Assembly: GCA_040375675.1 (NCBI GenBank)
Contig: JBEIRY010000023.1
Location: forward strand, 1 to 22,971
Source of the DNA: CAIUSP01 sp040375675
GTDB lineage: Bacteria; Actinomycetota; Thermoleophilia; Solirubrobacterales; 70-9
Reading direction: 5' to 3'
DNA: 22,971 nucleotides
Position 1 is the first letter of the stretch, and every line of letters begins with the position of its first letter. Shown in pieces: positions 1 through 6,602 of this stretch. The position numbers and the translations under genes were made by a program. Below the pieces are notes generated by a model, which was not told the origin of the DNA, made no database searches, and saw nothing but the letters and a program-made list of their open reading frames with translations.

Positions 1-31
1 CAAGGCCGTCGAAGAGCTCGGCCTGATCTAG
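1..31 (+). CDS. C-terminal tail of an unidentified protein (partial)
   Basis: Reading from base 2, the first nine codons give KAVEELGLI followed by a TAG stop at 29-31, so the window opens inside the last codons of a + strand gene. The amphipathic ending and strongly G/C third positions suit a genuine C-terminus. Nine residues are not enough to name the family. The gene converges on the - strand DNA-binding protein that ends at 106, with a terminator hairpin between them. Confidence 0.5.
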   Translation, partial: KAVEELGLI

Positions 32-50
32 GCCAGAGACCGACGGGCCG

Positions 51-93
51 TTGAAAAAGAGGATCCGGCCGCGACTCGCGCGCGACCGGATCC
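51..93 (-). terminator. Intrinsic terminator of the AT-hook protein gene
   Basis: On the - strand, 93 to 61 folds into a stem of about 13 bp: GGATCCGG-T-CGCG pairs with CGCG-G-CCGGATCC through one U-G wobble, with a 7-nt loop. It is followed at once by TCTTTTTC (60-53). A GC-rich hairpin plus T5 tract about 13 nt past the stop codon is a standard Rho-independent terminator for the 106-477 gene. The stem alone may also slow transcripts arriving from the + strand gene ending at 31. Confidence 0.8.
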
Positions 94-98
94 GGTGA

Positions 99-118
99 CC
101 CGGGCCTAACGGCCCGGG
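99..118. repeat. Perfect 8-bp inverted repeat over the stop codon
   Basis: CCCGGGCC (99-106) and GGCCCGGG (111-118) are perfect inverted repeats separated by TAAC. The stop codon of the - strand DNA-binding gene lies at the edge of the loop. The hairpin stands directly upstream, in the - strand sense, of the T-tailed terminator, so the 3' end of that mRNA would carry two tandem hairpins. Whether it helps termination or protects the RNA end is inference. Confidence 0.55.
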
Positions 119-477
119 TAGTAGGTGCTTCCCTGCTTGCGGATCCTGCCCTCGGCCTCGAGCTCGGGCAGTACGCGATAGAGGTAGTTGGGAGCATTCA
201 GATTCATCTGTTTCGCCACTCCGGCAACGCCGATTCCGTCGGGAGACGAGTTGATGATTTTCACGGCTTGGTCGGCACGGGTTCCGCCCCGGCGCTTGCG
301 CTTTGGCCCCCTCCGGGTGCCAGCGCCTGAACCGGGGGGGCGACCGGGACCACGACGGGCCGCGCTGCCAAGCCCCGAGAGAGCGGTCTCGACCTGTCGA
401 AGTTCATCGTGCAATTCCTTGCGACGCTGTTCGAGCAAGGCTCTCGCCTTGTCCAAAGTCTGCGAACCTGCTGGCAT
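106..477 (-). CDS. Small basic DNA-binding protein: coiled coil, AT-hook linker, winged-helix domain
   Basis: 123 aa; I do not recognise a named family. Residues 7-35 form a charged heptad-like helix suited to dimerisation. Residues 40-66 are a Gly/Pro/Arg/Lys linker with an AT-hook core (GRP at 45-47 within RRGPGRPPG) and a second basic patch (KRKRR). Residues 68-121 look like a winged-helix domain: helices at ADQAVKII, VAGVAKQM and NYLYRVLPELEAEG, then a short wing. This layout recalls nucleoid-associated or H-NS/Lsr2-like proteins, so a chromatin or silencing role is an inference. The ATG at 477 was chosen because AAAGGAG sits just upstream; the frame stays open to 621 but the upstream part has no ribosome site and odd composition. 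It is divergent from the dehydrogenase gene and ends in a strong terminator. Confidence 0.8.
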   Translation of the reverse strand: MPAGSQTLDKARALLEQRRKELHDELRQVETALSGLGSAARRGPGRPPGSGAGTRRGPKRKRRGGTRADQAVKIINSSPDGIGVAGVAKQMNLNAPNYLYRVLPELEAEGRIRKQGSTYYPGR

Positions 478-481
478 GATT

Positions 482-488
482 CTCCTTT
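482..488 (-). promoter_or_regulatory. Shine-Dalgarno AAAGGAG fixing the start of the AT-hook protein
   Basis: On the - strand AAAGGAG (488-482) ends four bases before the ATG at 477. It is one of the clearer ribosome sites in the window and argues against longer versions of this protein. Confidence 0.65.
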
Positions 489-607
489 CACCGGCCCCTG
501 TTAACCCGAGCGACCTTGATATCTGTTTGGTCTTGCGTGGTGCGAGTCGTGGGGGCTCTTCACACACTAGAGACCTCACAACTTCGGCCCGTGAACTATT
601 AGCAGAA

Positions 608-633
608 AACCGTTTTGGCATAACCGTTAACGG
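608..633. promoter_or_regulatory. Repeated AACCGTT boxes in a divergent intergenic region (possible operator)
   Basis: The 166 bp between the divergent starts at 477 and 644 holds AACCGTT at 608-614 and again at 622-628. The second copy belongs to a perfect 10-bp palindrome CCGTTAACGG (624-633). Clustered half-sites just upstream of the dehydrogenase start look like a regulator site. No cognate regulator can be named; the neighbouring winged-helix protein is one candidate. I found no convincing -35/-10 pair in this gap. Confidence 0.35.
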
Positions 634-643
634 CTACCAATAA

Positions 644-1615
644 ATGAGTGCCGACCTGAGAAAACTGGGAAAAGCCGTTGTGGCAAGAGTCCTCTTGCCT
701 GCAGGACTCGAGCTGCTGACCGGCCGGTTCGAGGTCGTACAGGGCGGACTCGAGGTGACCCGCAAAGAGTTGGAGGAGATGGTCCCGGGTGCGGTTGCCT
801 TGATCCCTGATCCGAGTGTGCCGATAGATGCTGATCTGCTCGACCTCTGCGGCGACCAGTTGCGAGTCGTTTCGAACTTTGCGGTCGGCTACGACAATGT
901 GGATCTCGAGGCTTGCAAGGAGCGCGATGTCGTCGTGACCAACACCCCTGGGGTTTTGACCGAGGCAACCGCCGAACTTGCCCTCCTCTTGACCCTTTCG
1001 GCTGGTCGCCATGCAAGCGAGGCCGAGAGAGATCTCCGCAACGGACTCTGGACTGGCTGGAATCCAGGTGCGTATCTCGGGTTGGAGCTGCGCGATGCAA
1101 CGGTTGGCGTGGTCGGACTTGGCAGGATCGGCTTGCGCTATGCGGAGATGGTCTCTGCGCTTGGGGCCAATGTCCTCTACACGGCCTCGAGCCGCAAACC
1201 AGAGGCAGAGGAGGAGTTCGGATTCACCTGGGCGGAGTTCGACGACCTGCTCAGTCGCTCAGACGTGGTGAGTGTCCATGCGCCGGGTGGCGAAGAGACC
1301 AAGGGCATGATCGGGCGGCGTGAACTCGACCTGATCGGCCCCGATGGAGTGCTGGTCAATACATCGCGCGGCACCCTGGTCGACTCCGAGGCAGTTGCCG
1401 AGGCGCTCCAGGACGGACGACTCGGAGCAGCCGGGCTTGATGTCTACGACGGAGAGCCAGCGGTTCCCGAGAGCCTCTTGGAAGCACCGCGGTGCGTGCT
1501 GCTGCCTCACATCGGGTCGGCAACGCATGTCTCGCGTGACGGCATGGCCAGGATGGCTGCCGAGAACGCGATCGCGGTGCTCGAAGGCGCTGAACCCGCT
1601 TCGCGGGTCGTCTGA
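644..1615 (+). CDS. D-isomer-specific 2-hydroxyacid dehydrogenase (glyoxylate/hydroxypyruvate reductase-like)
   Basis: 323 aa, normal for the family. These cytosolic NAD(P)H enzymes reduce 2-keto acids such as glyoxylate, hydroxypyruvate or phenylpyruvate to D-2-hydroxy acids. The split catalytic domain is recognisable at NFAVGYDNVD (78-87) and TNTPGVLTEATAELA (99-113). The Rossmann motif is VGLGRIG (157-163). The catalytic triad is Arg242 (NTSRGTLVD), Glu271 (DVYDGEP) and His289 (LLPHIGSAT). Exact substrate cannot be read from sequence; resemblance is to the GyaR/GhrB branch rather than SerA, because no C-terminal ACT domain follows. The ATG at 644 lacks a ribosome site; an in-frame GTG at 680, preceded by GGGAAAA, would give 311 aa beginning just before the first beta strand and is a fair alternative. 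It ends one base short of the convergent fatty acid hydroxylase gene. Confidence 0.92.
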   Translation: MSADLRKLGKAVVARVLLPAGLELLTGRFEVVQGGLEVTRKELEEMVPGAVALIPDPSVPIDADLLDLCGDQLRVVSNFAVGYDNVDLEACKERDVVVTNTPGVLTEATAELALLLTLSAGRHASEAERDLRNGLWTGWNPGAYLGLELRDATVGVVGLGRIGLRYAEMVSALGANVLYTASSRKPEAEEEFGFTWAEFDDLLSRSDVVSVHAPGGEETKGMIGRRELDLIGPDGVLVNTSRGTLVDSEAVAEALQDGRLGAAGLDVYDGEPAVPESLLEAPRCVLLPHIGSATHVSRDGMARMAAENAIAVLEGAEPASRVV

Positions 1616-1648
1616 TTCAGCCTTTGTTTGCGGCCGAGCCTGGCTCGG
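1594..1648. terminator. Paired short hairpins at a convergent gene junction
   Basis: Two perfect 6-bp stems flank the back-to-back stop codons: ACCCGC/GCGGGT with a 3-nt loop at 1594-1608, and CCGAGC/GCTCGG with a 3-nt loop at 1634-1648. Each lies in the end of one coding sequence and downstream of the other. There is no T-tract, so termination is only a possible role. Confidence 0.3.
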
Positions 1649-2282
1649 TCTTGGACTGCTCTGCCTTGCGATTGCGCGGCATAGTGCGGAAGATCGCGTC
1701 CCAAAGTGGGGATGAGACTCCGTAGCCGAAGCGATGATCCTGAAAGTGGTGGCGCATGTGGTGCTCGCGAAGGCGCCTGCCGAAGTTGGTTTTCGGGCGG
1801 TGGTGATGCACGTGGTAGTGGGTGTAGTCGTAGACGAGGTAGCCGGCGATGAACCCCGAGAAGACCGGGAAGGCAAGCGGGTCACCGAAGATCAGATAGA
1901 AGGCAACGGCAAATACAGAAGAGAGCGGAATGCTGACCGCTGGTGGCATGACCAAACGCATCGGGTCGTTCGGGTGATCGTGATGAACGCCGTGCATGAT
2001 GAAGTGGATCCGGTCGCCCCCGGGAATCTTCGGCTGCCAGTGGAAGAGCAGGCGGTGAAGCCAGTACTCGGACAGCGTCCAGATCGCGACACCTGCAGCG
2101 AACATACCCACGGTTCCCCAGCCGCTGAGGCCATGATCTACGGCAAGCCAGAGACCGCCGACGACGATCGGCCCAAAGAAGACCAGCGGGACGATCGGGT
2201 GAACCCGCGAGAAGAAGTCGAGGATCTTGTTCTTGAACAGAGGCGGTGAGGCCGAGAGTTGTGAGGTCCGATCAGTTGCCAT
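1617..2282 (-). CDS. Fatty acid hydroxylase / sterol desaturase superfamily membrane protein
   Basis: 221 aa. The superfamily uses a histidine-bound di-iron centre in the membrane to hydroxylate or desaturate lipids, sterols or carotenoids. The His clusters are all present: HRLLFH (76-81), HGVHHDH (97-103), THYHVHHH (154-161) and EHHMRHHFQDH (173-183), followed by GYGVSSPLWD, typical of fatty acid 2-hydroxylase-like members. Hydrophobic segments lie at about 30-49, 54-72, 112-132 and 136-151. There is no cytochrome b5 domain, so electrons must come from a separate carrier. The substrate is unknown; 2-hydroxylation of fatty acyl chains is an inference from resemblance to the Scs7/FA2H group. 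The start ATG has no Shine-Dalgarno but follows TATTCA by six bases. Convergent with the dehydrogenase. Confidence 0.88.
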   Translation of the reverse strand: MATDRTSQLSASPPLFKNKILDFFSRVHPIVPLVFFGPIVVGGLWLAVDHGLSGWGTVGMFAAGVAIWTLSEYWLHRLLFHWQPKIPGGDRIHFIMHGVHHDHPNDPMRLVMPPAVSIPLSSVFAVAFYLIFGDPLAFPVFSGFIAGYLVYDYTHYHVHHHRPKTNFGRRLREHHMRHHFQDHRFGYGVSSPLWDAIFRTMPRNRKAEQSKTEPGSAANKG

Positions 2283-2288
2283 TGGTTT

Positions 2289-2294
2289 TGAATA
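2289..2294 (-). promoter_or_regulatory. -10 box TATTCA, probable leaderless start for the hydroxylase gene
   Basis: On the - strand TATTCA (2294-2289) is followed by AAACCA and the ATG at 2282. Six bases between a TAnnnT-like hexamer and the start codon would put the transcription start at or next to the A of the ATG. No ribosome site is present, as expected of a leaderless message. Confidence 0.5.
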
Positions 2295-2445
2295 CTAGCC
2301 CCACTCCGGCGAAAAAATAGGCCGTCATTTGCGGAAACGCCGCTGGCGCGCCTCACGCTCAGATGACATGATGCCGCGGCGACCAAGACACACGTCGCGA
2401 GAGCTTCCACCCCCGCAGTCCAAGAGCTTGAGAGGAGCAGTCCAC

Positions 2446-2712
2446 TTGACCCAAGGTCGAGCGGGTGTCGCTGGCCCAAAGGCCAACGCGCCCGGCACAC
2501 AGAGAAAGCCGCGAACCCGCCGATCGGCGCGGAGCAAGGCGTATACCTGTGCGGATTGCTTTTTTGGCGCGCGCGGACTCTGTGCACTCGGGTTGGACGA
2601 ACCATGTCCGACCTTCAGGCTCGATTCCCCGGAAGGACTCGTTCCGCCGCGCCAGCCAACGTTGTTGATGCGCGACCCTGGCGACACGGATTCGGCCACC
2701 GCTCCGGCCTGA
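2446..2712 (+). CDS. Small Cys4 (zinc-ribbon-like) protein
   Basis: 88 aa from a TTG start at 2446. AGGAG at 2433-2437 stands eight bases before it. The N-terminal 33 residues are basic and disordered. The core is YTCADC at 33-38, then LCALGL at 45-50 and DEPCPTFR at 51-58, so the four cysteines are Cys35, Cys38, Cys46 and Cys54 (CxxC-x7-C-x7-C), a plausible metal knuckle. A Pro-rich tail (VPPRQPTLLMR) follows. Third positions are mainly G/C across the core, unlike the surrounding gap. I recall similar short 'CADCFF...CAL...PCPTFR' proteins in Thermoleophilia but know no function. The frame is open further upstream (an ATG pair near 2368), so the start is uncertain. Small zinc-binding or adaptor protein is the most that can be said. 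Confidence 0.55.
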   Translation: MTQGRAGVAGPKANAPGTQRKPRTRRSARSKAYTCADCFFGARGLCALGLDEPCPTFRLDSPEGLVPPRQPTLLMRDPGDTDSATAPA

Positions 2713-2807
2713 CTCAGGCGCCAAGAGGACAAAAACGCCAACTCACTTGCGCGCCGATGTCTCTGGTGCGGTTTCATGGACTGACCAATGCGGAGCGGAT
2801 CAGTCAA

Positions 2808-3599
2808 GTGAAACTCACCGTCCTCGGAAAATCTCCTGCTTGGGAGGACACCGGCGGAGCCTGTTCCGGGTATCTGATCGAAGAAGGAGAGACGAGCCTG
2901 CTGTTGGAATGCGGGAACGGAGTATTCGGCAAGCTCCGCTCGCATCTGACCGACTACTCGATGTTGGATGGAGTCTTGATAAGCCACCTGCACGCCGATC
3001 ACTGGCTGGATCTGATCCCCTTCTCGTACGCGCTCAACTATTCGCCGCGACGCGCGCACTCGGGCGAGATGCCGATTGCCGGATCAGGCGGCCCGGCACT
3101 TTGGGGGCCGCCGGGGTCGGCGGAGGCCTACGGGCGGGTCACCGGAGCATGGGGGAGCGAGGAGTTGCTCGCCTCGGCCTTCGAGATCGATGAGTACTCA
3201 GTCGATGGAGAGGTCAGGATCGGCCCGCTGACTGCGACTTTCCAACCCGTGCCGCACTACATCGAAACCTTCGCAATTTCGCTCACCGGTACAGCCGGTT
3301 CGAGGATCGTTCACGGAGCCGACTGTCGCCCGAACGATGAATTGATCGAGTTCGCAAAGGGCGCCGAGTTGCTGATCGTCGAGGCGACGCTGGCCGAACA
3401 AGGCGACGAGCCCGAAGAGGAACGCGGTCACATGACCGCACGCGAGGCAGGTGAGCTGGCTCGCAGCGCCGGGGTCCAAGCCGTGATGATCACCCACTTC
3501 TCCGACGAGCTGGACCCAGCTGAGGTCAGGTCAGAGGCCGAGGCCGGATTTGGCAGCGAGGTAGTCCTCGCCGGCGAGGGGGAGACCGTCGAGGTCTGA
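2808..3599 (+). CDS. Metallo-beta-lactamase-fold hydrolase, RNase Z-like
   Basis: 263 aa from GTG 2808, which gives the usual N-terminus (KLTVLGKSPAWE). The metal site is typical: HLHADH at 60-65, His150 (PVPHYIETFA), Asp172 (HGADCRP), and His230 (ITHFSDE). The GHMTAREAGELA segment at 207-218 is characteristic of the RNase Z/ElaC-like group, in which this His assists catalysis. Actinobacterial members of this size are usually annotated simply as MBL-fold hydrolases; tRNA 3'-end processing or cyclic nucleotide phosphodiesterase activity are both possible. No exosite arm is evident. The open frame runs back to 2556, but that stretch is poor and overlaps the Cys4 gene. The Shine-Dalgarno is weak (GGAG at 2792-2795, 12 bases away). 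Twenty-five bases separate it from Hsp20. Confidence 0.85.
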   Translation: MKLTVLGKSPAWEDTGGACSGYLIEEGETSLLLECGNGVFGKLRSHLTDYSMLDGVLISHLHADHWLDLIPFSYALNYSPRRAHSGEMPIAGSGGPALWGPPGSAEAYGRVTGAWGSEELLASAFEIDEYSVDGEVRIGPLTATFQPVPHYIETFAISLTGTAGSRIVHGADCRPNDELIEFAKGAELLIVEATLAEQGDEPEEERGHMTAREAGELARSAGVQAVMITHFSDELDPAEVRSEAEAGFGSEVVLAGEGETVEV

Positions 3600-3611
3600 T
3601 CGACGCCTCTC

Positions 3612-3617
3612 TATTCT
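3612..3617 (+). promoter_or_regulatory. -10 box TATTCT, probable leaderless start for hsp20-lon
   Basis: TATTCT lies seven bases before the ATG at 3625 and there is no ribosome site between. No HrcA (CIRCE) or HspR (HAIR) palindrome is visible in the 25-bp gap, so any heat-shock control must use other signals. Confidence 0.5.
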
Positions 3618-3624
3618 CTTCCAG

Positions 3625-4086
3625 ATGCCCAAGAAAGACCCATTTGCCGATTTCACTCGTGTCCGTCTGGAGATGGACGAGTTGTTGGTCGATTTCTGGG
3701 AGCGCCCGGGACTGCGGACACAGAGCCGTCCGGTCGGGTTCGCTCCGAGGGTGGATGTCTACTACCGAGGAGACAAGGCCCCCGAAGTAGCCGTGGTTCG
3801 GGCAGAGATCCCCGGTGTCGAGGTGTCTGCGGTCAATCTGGAGGTACGCGGCAGAACCCTCGTGATCAGCGGCGAGAAGCCTCAGCGCGAGACCACTGGT
3901 CGCAGCTATCAACAGGTGGAGCTCCCGGCCGGGCCATTTCGTCGGGTGATCGAACTTGCGATCGAGGTCGACCCTGAGCGCGCCGAGGCGACTTACGAGG
4001 ACGGAGTGCTGAACGTCGAGCTGCCGTTGAGGTCCCGCGCCGCCAAGCGAGTTCCCGTCCAGCGAGTTGAACAGGACGGGGAGTGA
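3625..4086 (+). CDS. Small heat shock protein (Hsp20/alpha-crystallin family)
   Basis: 153 aa, typical size. ATP-independent cytosolic holdase that binds unfolding proteins and passes them to refolding or degrading machines. The alpha-crystallin domain runs from about 40 to 135: PRVDVYYRGD, the VVRAEIPGVEVSAVNLEVRG strand pair, LVISGEK and the closing A-x-x-x-DGVLNVELP motif (122-134). The N-terminal arm (1-38) contains FADFTRVRLEMDELLVDFW, an amphipathic helix normal for oligomerisation; the C-terminal tail includes VPV, a possible I/V-x-I/V groove-binding motif. Its last codons overlap the start of lon, so the two are probably translationally coupled. Confidence 0.95.
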   Translation: MPKKDPFADFTRVRLEMDELLVDFWERPGLRTQSRPVGFAPRVDVYYRGDKAPEVAVVRAEIPGVEVSAVNLEVRGRTLVISGEKPQRETTGRSYQQVELPAGPFRRVIELAIEVDPERAEATYEDGVLNVELPLRSRAAKRVPVQRVEQDGE

Positions 4087-6554
4087 GGTCGGTGGAGGGA
4101 GACGGTCAGGAGATCCCGCAGCTCGAGGTCGTAGAGCTTCCCGATGCAGACGATCTCGTTCGCGCACAGATGCCTCTGCCCGATGCCTTGCCTGTCTTGC
4201 CGCTGCGGGAGACGGTCACTTATCCCGATCAGCTGACGCCTCTTGCCGTAGGTCAGGAGCGGTCGATCAAGTTGATCGACGATGTCCTTTCCGGCAATCG
4301 AATGCTCGCAATGGTTGCTTCGAGAGATCCTGAGAAGGACACACCCGGCCCGTCTGATCTCTTTCCGGTCGGCGTTGCGGGCACGATCGCCCGGATGCTC
4401 AAGGTGCCCGACGGGACTTTGAGGATCCTGGTTCAGGGTGGGGAGAGGATCAAGGTCGGACCCTACGTATCTGAGGATCCCTACCTGGTAGCCAAGGTGA
4501 AGGCGCTTCCCGATGAGATGGAGGAAAGCCAGGAGCTCCAGGCTCTGACTCGGAACGTCCAGAGCACATTCAGCGAGATCATCGAACAGATTCCCTACCT
4601 GCCGGAGGAGCTCCAGTTGGCGGTGACCAACATGGACGAGCCCTCCGCCTTGGCCCACCTGATCGCCGGTGCGCTGAGGATTCCGATCGAGGAGAAGCAG
4701 CAACTACTGGAAGAGCGCGATGTCGCAAAGCGTCTACACGCACTATCGAAGTTGCTTGCCCGAGAGCTCGAGGTGGTCAAGATCGGCTCGAAGATCCAGT
4801 CCGATGTCGAATCCGAGATCGGCAAGGGACAACGCGAGTTCTTCCTGCGCCAGCAACTGAAGGCGATCCAGGACGAGTTGGGTGAGGGTGACGAGCAGCA
4901 GGTGGAGGTAAAGGAACTTCGAGAGAAGATCGAGCAGGCAGAGCTCCCTGAGGAGGCGCAGAAGCAGGCCGAGCGAGAACTCGCGCGGCTCGAGAAGCTC
5001 CCGCCCGCAGCAGCCGAGTACGGGGTTATCCGCAGCTACCTCGAATGGTTGATCGAGCTGCCCTGGAAGGAGGAGACGACCGACGATCTCGATCTCGCAA
5101 ACGCCCGAAAGGTCTTGAATCGCGATCACTATGACCTAGAGGAGATCAAGGAGCGGATTCTCGAATACCTGGCCGTTCGCCAGCTCAACCCCGACTCGCC
5201 TGGCCCGATCCTCTGCTTCGTTGGCCCTCCCGGGGTCGGCAAGACGAGCCTCGGCCAGTCGATCGCCAAGGCGCTCGGTCGAGAGTTCGAGCGGATCTCA
5301 GTCGGTGGAGTGCGCGACGAGGCAGAGATTCGCGGCCACCGCAGGACCTACATCGGCGCAATGCCAGGAACGATCATCCGCGCGCTGCGCGATGCCGGAA
5401 CCCGTAATCCCGTGTTCATGATCGACGAGATAGACAAGATGGGCGCCGACTTCCGTGGGGATCCGGCCAGCGCGATGCTCGAGGTGCTCGACCCGGCTCA
5501 GAACTCGACCTTCCGCGATCACTACCTGGATCTCCCGTTCGATCTCTCTGATGTGATCTTCATCGCAACGGCAAATGTGCTCGATCCGATTCCGCACGCA
5601 CTGCTCGACCGTATGGAGGTGATCGAGCTCGCCGGCTACACGGTCGAAGAGAAGCTCCGGATTGCAAAGCGCTACCTCGTGCCCCGCCAACTGAAGGCCA
5701 ACGGTCTGACCAAATCCAAGCTGGAGTTCGCCGACGCCGGCCTGTTGGCGGTGATCAACGAGTACACCCGCGAGGCAGGAGTCCGAAACCTCGAGCGGGA
5801 GATCGGAGCCGTCTGCAGAAAGGTCGCGGCCAAGGTCGCCGAGGGAAAGTCGCGAGGAAAGACGACCGTCACTGCCAAGAAGGTCCGGGAGTTCCTTGGC
5901 AAGCGCCGCTACTTTGCCGAACAGCGACGCCGAACCAAGGATCCGGGCGTTGCTACCGGCCTTGCGTGGACGCCGGCCGGGGGTGAGGTTCTGTTCGTTG
6001 AGGCCTCAGCCGTTCCCGGTTCGGGCTCTTTGACCATCACCGGCCAGATCGGCGATGTGATGCGTGAGTCTGCCCAGGCTGCCTTGACTTTCGTCAGAGG
6101 CCACACCGACCAGATCGCACCCGGCTTGGAAGAAAAGTGGTTTGCCGAGCACGACATCCACATCCATGTGCCGGCGGGTGCTGTGCCGAAGGACGGTCCG
6201 TCGGCGGGAATCGCGATGACGACCGCGCTGGCCTCACTGATCAGCGGTCGCCCGGTATCGAACGAGGTTGCGATGACCGGTGAGGTCACCTTGACCGGTC
6301 AGGTGTTGCCGATCGGCGGCTTGAAGGAGAAGTCGCTGGCGGCTCAGCGGGCCGGTATCAAGACCGTGATCATCCCCGACCGCAACAAGGGCGATGTCGA
6401 AGAGATCCCGACGCGTGAGCGAAAGGGGCTCAAGTTCGTCTATGTCGACGAGGTCGGCGATGCGCTGAAGGTGGCGCTCGAACCGACGGCGCCGGCAAAG
6501 AACGGCTCTGCCCGCCCCAAGAAGCCGCGTGCAGCCAAGGCAAAGAGCCGCTGA
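4083..6554 (+). CDS. lon: ATP-dependent protease Lon (LonA type)
   Basis: 823 aa. Hexameric AAA+ serine protease that unfolds and degrades damaged and regulatory proteins. The N-terminal substrate domain begins near LPVLPLRETVTYP (36-48) and runs to about 240, then a helical region with FFLRQQLKAIQDELGE (253-268). Walker A is GPPGVGKTS (381-389, Lys387), Walker B is VFMIDEID (444-451), and the sensor region is TANVLDPIP. The protease domain holds PKDGPSAG with catalytic Ser707 and GGLKEK with Lys750, the 43-residue spacing of E. coli Ser679/Lys722. The last 24 residues are a Lys/Arg/Ala/Pro tail. GTG 4083 overlaps the hsp20 stop as GTGA with AGGA six bases upstream, which favours this start; a later GTG (4092) is possible. 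Confidence 0.98.
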   Translation: MRSVEGDGQEIPQLEVVELPDADDLVRAQMPLPDALPVLPLRETVTYPDQLTPLAVGQERSIKLIDDVLSGNRMLAMVASRDPEKDTPGPSDLFPVGVAGTIARMLKVPDGTLRILVQGGERIKVGPYVSEDPYLVAKVKALPDEMEESQELQALTRNVQSTFSEIIEQIPYLPEELQLAVTNMDEPSALAHLIAGALRIPIEEKQQLLEERDVAKRLHALSKLLARELEVVKIGSKIQSDVESEIGKGQREFFLRQQLKAIQDELGEGDEQQVEVKELREKIEQAELPEEAQKQAERELARLEKLPPAAAEYGVIRSYLEWLIELPWKEETTDDLDLANARKVLNRDHYDLEEIKERILEYLAVRQLNPDSPGPILCFVGPPGVGKTSLGQSIAKALGREFERISVGGVRDEAEIRGHRRTYIGAMPGTIIRALRDAGTRNPVFMIDEIDKMGADFRGDPASAMLEVLDPAQNSTFRDHYLDLPFDLSDVIFIATANVLDPIPHALLDRMEVIELAGYTVEEKLRIAKRYLVPRQLKANGLTKSKLEFADAGLLAVINEYTREAGVRNLEREIGAVCRKVAAKVAEGKSRGKTTVTAKKVREFLGKRRYFAEQRRRTKDPGVATGLAWTPAGGEVLFVEASAVPGSGSLTITGQIGDVMRESAQAALTFVRGHTDQIAPGLEEKWFAEHDIHIHVPAGAVPKDGPSAGIAMTTALASLISGRPVSNEVAMTGEVTLTGQVLPIGGLKEKSLAAQRAGIKTVIIPDRNKGDVEEIPTRERKGLKFVYVDEVGDALKVALEPTAPAKNGSARPKKPRAAKAKSR

Positions 6555-6585
6555 GTCCCTGCTTTGCGCCCATCGAAGCTCAGGG

Positions 6586-6602
6586 TGGGGTATAAAACCC
6601 CA
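6586..6602 (+). promoter_or_regulatory. TATAAA box inside a perfect hairpin abutting a start codon
   Basis: TGGGGT (6586-6591) and ACCCCA (6597-6602) are perfect 6-bp inverted repeats around ATAAA, ending on the base before the ATG at 6603. The hexamer TATAAA (6591-6596) is six bases upstream of the ATG, the leaderless spacing seen elsewhere here. If transcription instead reads through from lon, the same bases would form a hairpin where a ribosome site should be. Confidence 0.45.

Noticed and set aside
478..621. Upstream extension of the AT-hook protein to 171 residues
   Set aside because: The ATG at 477 has an AAAGGAG site; the extension lacks one and would run through the putative regulatory boxes.
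2590..2660. A tRNA T-arm-like string (GGCTCGATTCC) in the gap before the metallo-hydrolase
   Set aside because: No matching acceptor, D or anticodon stems could be arranged around it; the bases are better explained as codons of the Cys4 protein.
2283..2807. Possible ncRNA (RNase P, tmRNA, SRP) in the gap
   Set aside because: None of the conserved core sequences I know for these RNAs is present on either strand.
2556..2807. N-terminal extension of the RNase Z-like protein to 347 residues
   Set aside because: The added residues are Arg/Pro/Ser-rich without fold character and overlap the Cys4 frame; the family begins at KLTVLG.
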